Positions 10,400-17,852 of a stretch of 64,000 nt of DNA are shown here, in pieces. Location of the stretch: positions 372,001-436,000 of the forward strand of contig NZ_JAJQRG010000001.1 in the NCBI RefSeq assembly GCF_021228235.1. The letters are read 5' to 3'. A model generated the notes under the pieces. It saw only the letters and a program-made list of their open reading frames with translations. It did no database searches and was not told the DNA's origin. The stretch's first letter is position 1, and every line of letters starts with the position of its first letter. The position numbers were made by a program, and so were the translations under genes. This DNA is from Pseudophaeobacter flagellatus (lineage in GTDB: Bacteria; Pseudomonadota; Alphaproteobacteria; Rhodobacterales; Rhodobacteraceae).

Positions 10400-10801
10400 A
10401 TGTCTGACGAAACAACGGATTGGTTCGGGCCAGAGGCTGCAACCTTCGGCGACCGCGTGGCCGCTGCCCGCGAAGCCGCCGACATGACACAGGCGCAACT
10501 GGCGCGCCGCCTTGGGGTGAAGAAATCCACCCTGATTGGTTGGGAACAGGACCTGTCAGAGCCACGTGCCAATAAACTGTCGATGGTTTCGGGCCTGCTG
10601 AATGTGTCTATGTCCTGGCTGCTGACCGGCGAGGGTGAAGGCATGTCCGAGCCTGGCGACGTTGAGCTTGAGGTGGGCGATTTTGCCAGTATACTGCAAG
10701 AGCTACGGGCTCTGCGCAACGATATGCGCAGCAGCTCTGAGCGCGCCGCTCGGTTGGAAAAGAAACTGCGCACGCTGATTCAAAGCGCTGCCAGTGCATG
10801 A
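10400..10801 (+). CDS. XRE family helix-turn-helix transcriptional regulator
   Basis: A 133-aa DNA-binding protein. Residues 14-75 form a Cro/C1-type helix-turn-helix: RVAAAREAADMTQAQLARRLGV, then KKSTLIGWEQDLSEPRANKL. The tail (about residues 85-133) contains a short helix that may be a coiled coil for dimerisation. It is followed within 10 bases by sdhE on the same strand, so the two are probably cotranscribed. The regulator's target is not evident. It shares the divergent promoter region (10302-10399) with aatA. Confidence 0.9.
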   Translation: MSDETTDWFGPEAATFGDRVAAAREAADMTQAQLARRLGVKKSTLIGWEQDLSEPRANKLSMVSGLLNVSMSWLLTGEGEGMSEPGDVELEVGDFASILQELRALRNDMRSSSERAARLEKKLRTLIQSAASA

Positions 10802-10811
10802 GGTCAAGGTG

Positions 10812-11081
10812 ATGACACAAGAGCCTGAAAATCATGAGCATCGCTTGAAGCGCTTGAAAATGCGCTCCATGCGTCGTGGCATCAAAGAGATGGACATTCT
10901 CTTGACCGCCTATGCCGACGCCAATCTGGGTTTAATGGATGGCGCGAGGTTGGATCTCTATGACCAGCTTCTGCATGAAAATGATCAGGATCTTTATCAA
11001 TGGGTGACCGGCCAGGTCACCCCGCCTAGCCCCTATACAGATTTGATTAACCACGTCGCCCAAACGCATCAAACTAAATAA
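10812..11081 (+). CDS. sdhE: FAD assembly factor SdhE (DUF339/YgfY family)
   Basis: Small cytosolic factor that promotes covalent flavinylation of succinate dehydrogenase subunit A. The hallmark RGxxE motif is present as MRRGIKEMD (Arg22, Gly23, Glu26), and the 89-aa length is typical. A Shine-Dalgarno (GAGGT, 10800-10804) sits seven bases before the ATG at 10812; an upstream ATG at 10794 overlaps the XRE gene and is less likely. No succinate dehydrogenase genes are in the window. Confidence 0.9.
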   Translation: MTQEPENHEHRLKRLKMRSMRRGIKEMDILLTAYADANLGLMDGARLDLYDQLLHENDQDLYQWVTGQVTPPSPYTDLINHVAQTHQTK

Positions 11082-11152
11082 AAAACCAGCTTAACGCATT
11101 TTTGGGAAATTTTCTGTATTCTTTCCTGAGCAAACTCGAGTCGGAGACGCGT

Positions 11153-11650
11153 ATGAGCATGGAATTACCAATTGGCCAGCAGGACCGCAAAGGGTTCATG
11201 ACTGGTTACCTAGAAGCGCTGGCGCTGGTGGAACGTCTTCACCGGTTGTTGCTGGATGTTATCAAGGACGAATTTGAACGTGTCGGCGTTCTGGAAATCA
11301 ACGCAGTGCAGGCGCTGCTCTTGTTCAATGTCGGTGACAATGAAGTCACTGCCGGTGAACTTAAGAGCCGTGGGTACTATCAGGGCAGCAATGTCAGCTA
11401 TAATCTGAAAAAGTTGGTTGAGCTGGGCTATATGCACCATCAGCGCTGTGAAATTGACCGTCGTTCTGTTCGGGTTCGCCTGACACCGCGCGGTCGAGAG
11501 ATTCGCGATATTGTTGCGGGCCTCTTTGCACGGCACGCCGACGGCCTGGAGGGCAAGGATGTTATCAGCCGCGAAGGCATTGCTGACATCACAAGCTCGC
11601 TCAAGCGGGTGGAACGGTATTGGTCGGATCAGATCCGCTATATCTACTGA
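11153..11650 (+). CDS. ldtR: MarR-type transcriptional regulator, LdtR family
   Basis: Winged-helix regulator of 165 aa. Residues 35-120 hold the MarR fold: VGVLEINAVQALLLF, the recognition region GELKSRGYYQGSNVSYNLKKLVELGYM, and the wing RCEIDRRSVRVRLTPRGREI. Its sequence fits the alphaproteobacterial LdtR group, first described in Liberibacter as activator of an L,D-transpeptidase gene and linked to osmotic tolerance and cell-wall remodelling. The ATG at 11153 follows CGGAGACG; the frame extends 17 codons further upstream. The targets in this organism are not in the window. Confidence 0.85.
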   Translation: MSMELPIGQQDRKGFMTGYLEALALVERLHRLLLDVIKDEFERVGVLEINAVQALLLFNVGDNEVTAGELKSRGYYQGSNVSYNLKKLVELGYMHHQRCEIDRRSVRVRLTPRGREIRDIVAGLFARHADGLEGKDVISREGIADITSSLKRVERYWSDQIRYIY

Positions 11651-11815
11651 ACACAGGCTTTTGGGCGACATGTCCAATAGCATAGATCCTATGGCGACAT
11701 GCTGAAGGTTATATTGTGCAGGCGCAAGAATTGCTCCGTTCGACACGCGATACGACCTCGGATCAGCTGGGAAACAGTTGCATCTAGACTTGAAGAATTC
11801 GGGTTCACCACAAGA

Positions 11816-11854
11816 CGCACCGCCTTGGTCCTGACGGGACCGGCGGTGCGTTTT
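11816..11854 (+). terminator. Rho-independent terminator downstream of ldtR
   Basis: A 9-bp outer stem (11816-11824 with 11842-11850) encloses an inner GGTCC/GGACC stem and is followed by TTTT on the plus strand. It lies about 165 bases after the ldtR stop, so it ends either a long ldtR 3' region or a small transcript encoded in between. Confidence 0.8.
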
Positions 11855-11929
11855 CATATCTGCGATAGCGCAGGTGTTGCCGCCCAATAGCTGCGGCAGC
11901 AACGAGGCGGGCTTTTGCCAGTGGCTTGC

Positions 11930-12358
11930 TTACCAGTGGCCAGTGTTTTCCATGCTGGCCCAGGGCTCTGCCGGCTCCAGAGATTCGCCGTTTTGCAGCA
12001 GCTCGATTGAGATATTGTCAGGCGAGCGGATAAAGGCCATATGCCCATCGCGCGGCGGACGGTTGATGGTGATCCCATTGTCCATCAGGAACTGGCAGGT
12101 GTCATAGATATTATCAACACCATAGGCCAGATGGCCAAAATGACGGCTGTCGCTTGGCAGCGCATCATCGCCATCCCAGTTGTATGTCAGCTCCAGCGGG
12201 GCTTCTTCCTGACCCGGAGGCGCCAGATAGAGCAGCGTGAAACGCCCTTTTTCGCTGTCATAGCGGCGGGTTTCGCGCAGGCCGAGCAATTCGTAGAACG
12301 CCATGGATTTTTCCAGGTCTTTCACCCGGACCATTACGTGCAGATAGGTAAGCGCCAT
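11930..12358 (-). CDS. gloA: Lactoylglutathione lyase (glyoxalase I), VOC family
   Basis: Converts the methylglyoxal-glutathione hemithioacetal to S-lactoylglutathione, the first step of methylglyoxal detoxification. The 142-aa protein has two betaalphabetabetabeta modules. It starts with YLHVMVRVKDLEKSMAFYELLGL, contains PLELTYNWD, then GHLAYGVDNIYDTCQFL and the C-terminal AFIRSPDNISIELLQNGE; the histidines and glutamates in these four strands are the expected metal ligands. It is divergent from thyA. Confidence 0.9.
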   Translation of the reverse strand: MALTYLHVMVRVKDLEKSMAFYELLGLRETRRYDSEKGRFTLLYLAPPGQEEAPLELTYNWDGDDALPSDSRHFGHLAYGVDNIYDTCQFLMDNGITINRPPRDGHMAFIRSPDNISIELLQNGESLEPAEPWASMENTGHW

Positions 12359-12597
12359 ATGCGGTGATCCTTACAAGTTGGAACACCCGTTTCTGCAGCT
12401 GATCTTGAACTGACAGAGCCGGGGGTGTGCTGTAGTTTTTTAACACTATCATAACTATAGGCGAAGACGGATTGATTCGCAGGGGGGCGGGACTGGAAAC
12501 GGGCCGCCGCATTGGCAGGGCAATCAACTTGCCTTTGGTTGACAGGCGCAGCTATAGCTGGCCCATCTCGTGATGAGCGTCAGAAAAGGGGATCCCT

Positions 12598-13431
12598 GTG
12601 CAGCAATATCACATGGCCTTGCGGCAAATTCTGGAAACCGGTGTGTCCAGCAGCGACCGCACCGGCACCGGCACCATCTCTTGTTTTGGCATGCAGGCGC
12701 GCTATCCGCTGGAGGATGGTTTTCCGCTGGTCACCACCAAAAAACTACATCTACGCTCTATTATACATGAGCTGCTTTGGTTCCTGTCGGGCGATACGAA
12801 TATCAAATATCTCAAGGATTACGGGGTTTCGATCTGGGATGAATGGGCCGATGAACAGGGAGATCTCGGGCCGGTCTATGGCCACCAATGGCGCCGCTTT
12901 CCCAAGCTGGAGCTGATCCCGGGCACCACCGGGGATGAGCCAGTGTACAGGGCGGGGTCTGTCGATCAGATCGCCGATCTGGTGCAGATGATCAAGACTA
13001 GCCCCGATAGCCGCCGTCTGATCGTTTCGGCCTGGAACCCGGGGGATGTGCCGGATATGGCGCTACCGCCCTGTCATACCCTGTGGCAGGTGCGTATCCT
13101 GGGGGGCAAACTGCATTTGCAGCTTTATCAGCGCTCGGCGGATATGTTCCTTGGGGTGCCGTTCAATATTGCCTCTTATGCCTTGTTGCAGCTGATGCTG
13201 GCCCATGTCACCGGCTATGAGCCGGGGGATTTCATTCATACCCTTGGCGATGCGCATATCTATTCCAATCACCGAGAACAGGTGGCCCTGCAACTGTCGC
13301 GTACGCCCAAGCCACTGCCGCAGATCCGGATCAAGCGGCAGGTCAGCTCTATTTTTGATTTCACCTATGATGATTTTGAGGTGCTGAACTATGATCCCGA
13401 TCCAGGGATCAAAGCCCCCGTCGCGGTGTAA
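12598..13431 (+). CDS. thyA: Thymidylate synthase
   Basis: Methylates dUMP to dTMP using methylenetetrahydrofolate, producing dihydrofolate. The 277-aa protein is typical of ThyA. The nucleophile is Cys159 in LPPCHTLWQ; the N-terminal [11 protein letters not shown] and the dUMP-binding stretch [16 protein letters not shown] are both present. The start is GTG at 12598, preceded by AAAAGGGG; an in-frame ATG lies five codons on. It is followed 83 bases later by folA, which recycles the dihydrofolate, an obvious functional pair. Confidence 0.97.
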   Translation: MQQYHMALRQILETGVSSSDRTGTGTISCFGMQARYPLEDGFPLVTTKKLHLRSIIHELLWFLSGDTNIKYLKDYGVSIWDEWADEQGDLGPVYGHQWRRFPKLELIPGTTGDEPVYRAGSVDQIADLVQMIKTSPDSRRLIVSAWNPGDVPDMALPPCHTLWQVRILGGKLHLQLYQRSADMFLGVPFNIASYALLQLMLAHVTGYEPGDFIHTLGDAHIYSNHREQVALQLSRTPKPLPQIRIKRQVSSIFDFTYDDFEVLNYDPDPGIKAPVAV

Positions 13432-13514
13432 CAGCCAGCCGGGGTCTTGCCGTCGTCCCATATATCATGCACCGGCTTTTGCCGGGTGCTTCAGCTGCAA
13501 GGCAGACCACTACG

Positions 13515-14003
13515 ATGATTACCCTGATTGTTGCCCGCGACCGCAATGGCGCCATTGGCAAGGACAATACCATTCCCTGGCATGCCCCTGAAGATCTGAA
13601 GGCCTTTCAGCGCGAAACCCTGGGTGGCGCCTTGATCATGGGGCGCAATACATGGCAGAGCCTGCCGGTCAAGCCTCTGAAAAATAGGCTGAATTTGGTT
13701 GTGTCGTCTAACCCTGCCGCTGCCGATACGGTCCATGACAGCGTCACACGCGCGGTTGCAGCGGCCTATGCCCAGGGCTATCGCCGGATCTATGGTATTG
13801 GCGGCGCCCGGATTTACCAAGAGATGCTGTCGCTCGCGGATCGCTTGTTGATCACCGAGGTCGATCTGGCGGTTGCCGAGGCGGATACATTCTTTCCCGA
13901 GGTTGCCGAGGCGGACTGGCAGCGCCAGGGCGAAACAAAACTACGCCCAGCCGATCCCACCTGCGTCATGGTGGAATACCTGCGCCGTACAACAACGGGT
14001 TAG
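13515..14003 (+). CDS. folA: Dihydrofolate reductase
   Basis: Reduces dihydrofolate to tetrahydrofolate with NADPH. The 162-aa protein starts MITLIVARDRNGAIGKDNTIPW, has the substrate and cofactor motifs LPWH-like IPWHAPEDLKAF, GRNTWQSLP, and the GGARIYQEML glycine pair near the C-terminal third. The frame extends 16 codons upstream of the ATG at 13515, but that segment is outside the family. It is expressed with thyA and is the trimethoprim target in this folate branch. Confidence 0.96.
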   Translation: MITLIVARDRNGAIGKDNTIPWHAPEDLKAFQRETLGGALIMGRNTWQSLPVKPLKNRLNLVVSSNPAAADTVHDSVTRAVAAAYAQGYRRIYGIGGARIYQEMLSLADRLLITEVDLAVAEADTFFPEVAEADWQRQGETKLRPADPTCVMVEYLRRTTTG

Positions 14004-14057
14004 CGGCCGAATGCGTGTTTTGAAGCGCGCAGCCCCGATCCTTGCCACTGATCCCTA

Positions 14058-14085
14058 CCAGCGTTGCGTGTCACCGCAACTCTGG
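14058..14085. repeat. Hairpin downstream of folA
   Basis: CCAG-C-GTTGCG (14058-14068), a six-base loop and CGCAAC-T-CTGG (14075-14085) form a 10-bp stem with one mismatch. No T-run follows on either strand. It may stabilise the thyA-folA mRNA or weakly stop transcription between folA and the convergent cold-shock gene. Confidence 0.45.
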
Positions 14086-14134
14086 CAGGGCGGGCTGCGC
14101 TGCTTTGCTTATCCGGTTGTGAGTAGGCAGGTGT

Positions 14135-14341
14135 TTAGGCAGGGCGAATTTCCCCCGCCATTTGCCGACCGTCTCGCCCCTCGGTCAGTTCATAATCGAC
14201 CTTCATATTATCTGTGAGACCAGTCAGGCCGGATCGTTCGACCTGCGAGATGTGAACAAAAACATCACTGCCGCCGTCTTCGGGTGCGATAAAGCCAAAT
14301 CCCTTGCTGGTGTTAAACCATTTCACGGTGCCACTTGGCAT
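14135..14341 (-). CDS. Cold-shock domain protein (CspA family)
   Basis: Small RNA chaperone of 68 aa made of a single cold-shock domain. It carries both RNA-binding motifs, RNP1 KGFGFI and RNP2 VFVHIS, after the start MPSGTVKWFNTS. A strong Shine-Dalgarno (GAAGGAGGCAC on the minus strand, 14348-14358) precedes it. The 232 bases to the divergent ArsC-like gene leave room for the long 5' leader common in csp genes. Whether it responds to cold cannot be seen. Confidence 0.95.
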   Translation of the reverse strand: MPSGTVKWFNTSKGFGFIAPEDGGSDVFVHISQVERSGLTGLTDNMKVDYELTEGRDGRQMAGEIRPA

Positions 14342-14573
14342 TTGCCGTGCCTCCTTCTAATTTATGCGCTGTTCCGGTGCGATCCCAGGACCGATCCAGA
14401 GGTAATTCGGCGTTCGTGGCACCGCGGTCTATACGTCGAAATACACGTAATTCTGCCAATGGTGCTGCAGGTAAGCCGGAGTGCAACTTTTGCATGTGGA
14501 AAAAATAAATCAAGTGGGTAAGTTTCACGCGGCTTAGGATTGATCCTTCCCCCTACCAAAGAGAGGCCGAGCT

Positions 14574-14891
14574 ATGATCCTATACGGATTGAAAAATTGC
14601 GATATCTGTCGCAAAGCGATGAAACAGCTCCCGGATGCCAGATTGGTTGATGTCCGCGCCGAGGGCGTGCCGCCCGAGGTTCTGGCAGCAGCCCTAGCGC
14701 AGTTTGGTGAGCGGCTTGTAAATACGCGCTCAACCACTTGGCGCGGGCTGAGCGCAGAGGAACGCGCCAGTGCCCCGCTGGAACTGCTGCAACAGCATCC
14801 CACCCTGATGAAGCGGCCTTTGATTCAATCCAGATCAAATCTGGCCCTTGGCTGGGACAAAGCCACTCAGACGGCCTTGGGCCTGGGCTGA
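14574..14891 (+). CDS. ArsC/Spx-type thioredoxin-fold reductase
   Basis: A 105-aa protein of the ArsC family, YffB-like branch. It begins ILYGLKNCDICRKAMKQL, with a CxxC (Cys9, Cys12), and ends with the typical MKRPLIQS followed by a glycine-rich tail. The name 'arsenate reductase' is often attached, but no ars genes are nearby and the YffB-like branch is better viewed as a glutathione-dependent reductase of unknown substrate. GAGAGG precedes the ATG. Confidence 0.88.
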   Translation: MILYGLKNCDICRKAMKQLPDARLVDVRAEGVPPEVLAAALAQFGERLVNTRSTTWRGLSAEERASAPLELLQQHPTLMKRPLIQSRSNLALGWDKATQTALGLG

Positions 14892-14902
14892 GGCGAATAT
14901 TG

Positions 14903-14935
14903 CAAAAGGCGCCGCTGCGAGACAGGGCGCCTTTT
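14903..14935. terminator. Bidirectional rho-independent terminator
   Basis: Perfect 11-bp inverted repeat CAAAAGGCGCC (14903-14913) and its complement (14925-14935), with T-runs on both strands. It serves both the ArsC-like gene (plus strand) and the bufferin operon ending at 14958 (minus strand). Confidence 0.92.
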
Positions 14936-14957
14936 GTGTGTGGACCTGCGCGTGGTC

Positions 14958-15494
14958 TTAGCTTGGTGTAACGGGGATCAGGCGGCGCAGGAATGCATCC
15001 AGTGACAGGGGACCCGCACCTTTGAACATTAGGACCAGCAGTAGAAAGCTCCACATCAGGCGTTGGTCAACCAAGCCAATGCTGGTGTCGAATAGGCGGC
15101 CCAGCTCGACCTCATGGCCGGTGACATCCACCAAGGTTTGCACCCAGATAAAGCCAAGGGTGCCAAGCGCGGCAAGACGGGTCACCAACCCGAGCAAGAT
15201 CAGCGTTGGCAGCACATATTCCGCCAGTGTGCCGACAAAAATTATCAGTCGTTGTAACAGGTTCAGCTGCGAAACATCATAGAGCGCCGCCTCGGCTGCC
15301 TTGGGGAAAATCTGTGCAAAGGCCCCGGCCGATGGTGAAAAGATCGACCCTTCGATCTTAAGACCGGCTGAATTCCAATAGTAGACCAGCAGAACCGCGA
15401 CAAACACCAGGCGTGCCAAAGTGGGAAGGATAAAATCCGCAGACCGATCCAGCCGATTAGCCTGGGTCTGATATATCGAGACAACTGCGTGCAT
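14958..15494 (-). CDS. DoxX family membrane protein of the bufferin/gig operon (BufD/GigD-like)
   Basis: Integral membrane protein of 178 aa with about four hydrophobic helices (residues 25-45, 80-105, 108-125, 145-165). It is the last gene of the operon, four bases after the DUF2063 gene. In the Caulobacter, Legionella and Acinetobacter buf/gig systems a DoxX protein sits in this same last position. Its role is not settled; a redox or export function in the inner membrane has been suggested. The assignment rests on family fold and context. Confidence 0.88.
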   Translation of the reverse strand: MHAVVSIYQTQANRLDRSADFILPTLARLVFVAVLLVYYWNSAGLKIEGSIFSPSAGAFAQIFPKAAEAALYDVSQLNLLQRLIIFVGTLAEYVLPTLILLGLVTRLAALGTLGFIWVQTLVDVTGHEVELGRLFDTSIGLVDQRLMWSFLLLVLMFKGAGPLSLDAFLRRLIPVTPS

Positions 15495-15498
15495 GTCT

Positions 15499-16287
15499 TT
15501 ACCTTTTTCTTTCTAGTCCGGTGATGGCACCGCCCTGCAGCAGCAGGGTCAGCGGGAAACTCAAATCAAAATCGGCATCTGTCGCGGTGGCGCGCTGCAG
15601 TGCTGCACCGATGCTGGCGCCCTGTTGCAGGGCGTCGAGCCAGACTGCGCCTGCGGCGGGGAATAGCTGCAGTACCGGATCAAATTCCGGCCGCGTGATT
15701 ATCACCGCCTGCGCTCCGGCCTGGGGGGCGGGGGCCTGCGGTACTGTGTTGAAGCGCCAGATCGCCTCTATCGGCCAGGGCGATTGCAGAAGGTGCAGGG
15801 CCGGGGCAAAGGTCAGACGGCTTGTCAGCAGCGCGTCTTCTGACAAGCCGACCAGGGTATCAGGCGCAATTGGTGTGGCATCGGCAGCGTGGTAGGCTTG
15901 GCGCATGGCCAATTCCAGGCGGGCCACATCTCCGAGATAGCCAAGATGGCTAAGTTGCGGTTGGGCCTCAAGAAAATTTGGAAATTCAGCGCCGTAAAAC
16001 ATCATTAGCGGCGATTTTGGCGGATGGGCATGCAGGAAAAGGCGCGACAGTCCGTTCATGTTTTCGGTCCCCAACAGTTTTGTGATAACCGGAAAGGCGC
16101 TGTGCATCGCCTCGCGAAGCGAGACGGCGATATTGTTGCGATAGACGGAAAACCGTCGCCCTGCGCTGCTCCCGTCCTGATCCACCAGGCCAAGAGGAAT
16201 GGGCAGGCTTGCATCCCGCATCGCCCGGGTAAAGTCATCCTGTGACACCGCAAACGCAGTGCCGTGGGCTTGTTTGCAGCGGTTCAT
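15499..16287 (-). CDS. DUF2063 domain protein, partner of the MNIO enzyme (BufC/HvfC/GigC-like)
   Basis: 262 aa. The N-terminal DUF2063 domain is clear: FTRAMRDASLPIPLGL, then RRFSVYRNNIAVSLREAMHSAFPVITKLLG (about residues 44-73). Known relatives bind the leader or N-terminal part of a precursor peptide and deliver it to the DUF692 enzyme. It overlaps bufB by four bases (ATGA), so the two are translationally coupled, as expected for a complex. The C-terminal half is less conserved. Confidence 0.88.
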   Translation of the reverse strand: MNRCKQAHGTAFAVSQDDFTRAMRDASLPIPLGLVDQDGSSAGRRFSVYRNNIAVSLREAMHSAFPVITKLLGTENMNGLSRLFLHAHPPKSPLMMFYGAEFPNFLEAQPQLSHLGYLGDVARLELAMRQAYHAADATPIAPDTLVGLSEDALLTSRLTFAPALHLLQSPWPIEAIWRFNTVPQAPAPQAGAQAVIITRPEFDPVLQLFPAAGAVWLDALQQGASIGAALQRATATDADFDLSFPLTLLLQGGAITGLERKR

Positions 16288-17177
16288 GCCCGGACCACTG
16301 GTTCGCTGGCCACGGCGGGAAGATGCCCCAGCGCAAAGGCGGCGCGCTCAGCTTCGGCGGCCAAAAGCGGCCAGTCGGGTACATCAGTATCCCATTCTAT
16401 CAGCACGGGTTTTGGGCCAGCGCGTTCCAGGGTGTAATCCAGCAGCGCCCAGACCGGATCGACAACCGCGCAGCCGTGACTGTCGATCAGCAGCGGGCGC
16501 CCCTGATCATCCGTGTCGCTGTCATGGCCGCCAAGGTGAATTTCCCCCACCCGCTCCAGGGCAAAATCATCAATATAGCCCTGTGGTGAAAAGCCAAGAT
16601 TATTGGCCGAAACAAAGACGTTGTTTACATCCAGCAGCAGCCCGCAGCCAGTGCGTCGGCTGATCTCTGTCAGGAACTCGGGTTCTGACCAGGTGCTCTC
16701 GGCAAAAGCGAGGTAGCTGGAGGGATTTTCCAGCAGCATCGGCCGACCAATTGCGGCTTGCAGCTGGTCAATATGATCACAAACGCGGGTTAGGGTCGCG
16801 TCGGTATAGGGCAGTGGCAGCAGGTCATTGTAGAAATGCCCCTCATGGGTCGACCAGGCGAGATGTTCGGAAAAGCTGGAAGGTTCCAGCCAAGCCAGCA
16901 GTCGTTGCAGCCGGGCTAGGTGGGTTGTGTCCAGCGCGGCCTCGCCGCCGATCGACAGACCAACCCCATGCACTGAAATGGGAAATAGTTCGGCTAGATG
17001 GCGCAGTTGCGCCACTGGCCGCCCGCCATCGCCCATGTAGTTCTCGGCGTGGATTTCCAGCCATTTTACCGGGGCGGCATCTGTCAGAATTTGGGAAAAA
17101 TGCTGCGGCTTGTACCCGACACCGGGGGCAGATGGCAGGGCATTGAGGGCAGGGGCTGGGGAGATGGCAGCTGGCAT
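16284..17177 (-). CDS. DUF692 multinuclear non-heme iron oxidative enzyme (BufB/HvfB/MbnB-like)
   Basis: A 297-aa TIM-barrel enzyme of the MNIO family, which oxidises cysteines of ribosomally made peptides to oxazolone-thioamides or thiooxazoles. The metal-ligand strands are visible: WLEIHAENYMGDGG, ISVHGVGLSIGG, SFSEHLAWS, LLENPSSYL, LLDVNNVFVSA, EIHLGGHDSD, IDSHG and LIEWDTDVP. It is followed by the DUF2063 partner (4-bp overlap) and preceded by the cysteine-containing precursor. The product would bind copper in the periplasm if the system works like bufferin. Confidence 0.93.
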   Translation of the reverse strand: MPAAISPAPALNALPSAPGVGYKPQHFSQILTDAAPVKWLEIHAENYMGDGGRPVAQLRHLAELFPISVHGVGLSIGGEAALDTTHLARLQRLLAWLEPSSFSEHLAWSTHEGHFYNDLLPLPYTDATLTRVCDHIDQLQAAIGRPMLLENPSSYLAFAESTWSEPEFLTEISRRTGCGLLLDVNNVFVSANNLGFSPQGYIDDFALERVGEIHLGGHDSDTDDQGRPLLIDSHGCAVVDPVWALLDYTLERAGPKPVLIEWDTDVPDWPLLAAEAERAAFALGHLPAVASEPVVRA

Positions 17178-17338
17178 GGCGGGGCTCGTGTTGGCCGAGG
17201 CCAGGGGCCGGGGCGTGTCTTCGGGGGGCAGATGGCTGGGGGCTGTTACGCGCGAAAGAGGGCGATCAGGTGAAAAGGGCCGCCCCCTGCGCTGTTCTTT
17301 TGTATGTTGGTCAGGTGATATGTGGTTCGGGCCACCTC

Positions 17339-17644
17339 TTAGGCTGGCAGATCCCGTTCCTGCGGTTCCAGAGAGCCACTGCGTTCGGTGCCATCGGGTG
17401 CTGCGGGCAGGTCGATATCTGCGCAGGTGCCTGCGTCGACCAGCGTCCAGGCGTTGCCTTGGTAGTCGACAGTAGAGGTGCCTGCACAGGTGGTGCCGGG
17501 GCCTGCTGCGCAGTCATTTTGACCGGCAAGCGAGACGCCATAGCATTTTTCCTTGGTAGCAGCCGCTGCAGGCATGCTGGAGGCTGCGGTGAGGGCAGCC
17601 GCGATGGCTCCGGCGACGGCGAGAGACTTGGATGGGTTCGACAT
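17339..17644 (-). CDS. DUF2282 bufferin precursor peptide (BufA1/GigA-like)
   Basis: 101-aa secreted precursor. Residues 1-29 are a Sec signal peptide ending in MPAAAA; the mature part has exactly four cysteines (34, 45, 53, 74) in the DUF2282 pattern [18 protein letters not shown] and TTCAG, followed by [11 protein letters not shown] and the tail [15 protein letters not shown]. In bufferins these cysteines are modified by the DUF692 enzyme to give a periplasmic copper-binding product. It is first in the operon, as is usual for precursors, and 161 bases separate it from bufB. The start is preceded by AGAAGGAT. Confidence 0.92.
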   Translation of the reverse strand: MSNPSKSLAVAGAIAAALTAASSMPAAAATKEKCYGVSLAGQNDCAAGPGTTCAGTSTVDYQGNAWTLVDAGTCADIDLPAAPDGTERSGSLEPQERDLPA

Positions 17645-17803
17645 CTCTTAAAATCCTTCTGGTTGGTGGTGATATGCAAAGCCTAACTCGTTGTGAGAAA
17701 GAGCTTAAGTCACGAGAGCGTGTCTCACGACGGCGTCAGGTACTGTGAGGGTATTGTAACAGGTTATTCCCTGAAAACAGGGATAATCTGAGGCCTGAAT
17801 AGC
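17645..17803 (-). promoter_or_regulatory. Promoter region of the bufferin operon
   Basis: The 159 bases upstream of the bufA start must hold the operon promoter. I see two imperfect dyads (17718-17740, GTCACGAGA/TCTCACGAC type; and 17763-17785 around TTCCCTGAAAACAGGGA). Caulobacter buf operons are driven by the ECF factor SigF at a GTAACC-N16-CGAA sequence; no full match is present here (the nearest is GTGACT-N17-CGAG). No ECF sigma or anti-sigma gene is nearby in the window. Confidence 0.4.
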
Positions 17804-17827
17804 AAAACGGCCCCCGATGGGAGGCCG
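17804..17827 (-). terminator. Rho-independent terminator of thrS
   Basis: CGGCC (17808-17812) and GGCCG (17823-17827) enclose a CCC/GGG inner stem with a small bulge; four T follow on the minus strand (A17804-A17807). It sits 26 bases past the thrS stop. Confidence 0.82.
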
Positions 17828-17852
17828 CTTCGTGGTCAAAACTTGGCAAATG

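Noticed and set aside
14574-14891. Arsenic resistance gene arsC
   Set aside because: The protein fits the YffB/Spx-like branch and there are no arsR, arsB or arsH genes nearby.
17645-17760. SigF-type GTAACC-N16-CGAA promoter of the bufferin operon
   Set aside because: The best match (GTGACT-N17-CGAG) differs at several positions and in spacing, so it is not claimed.
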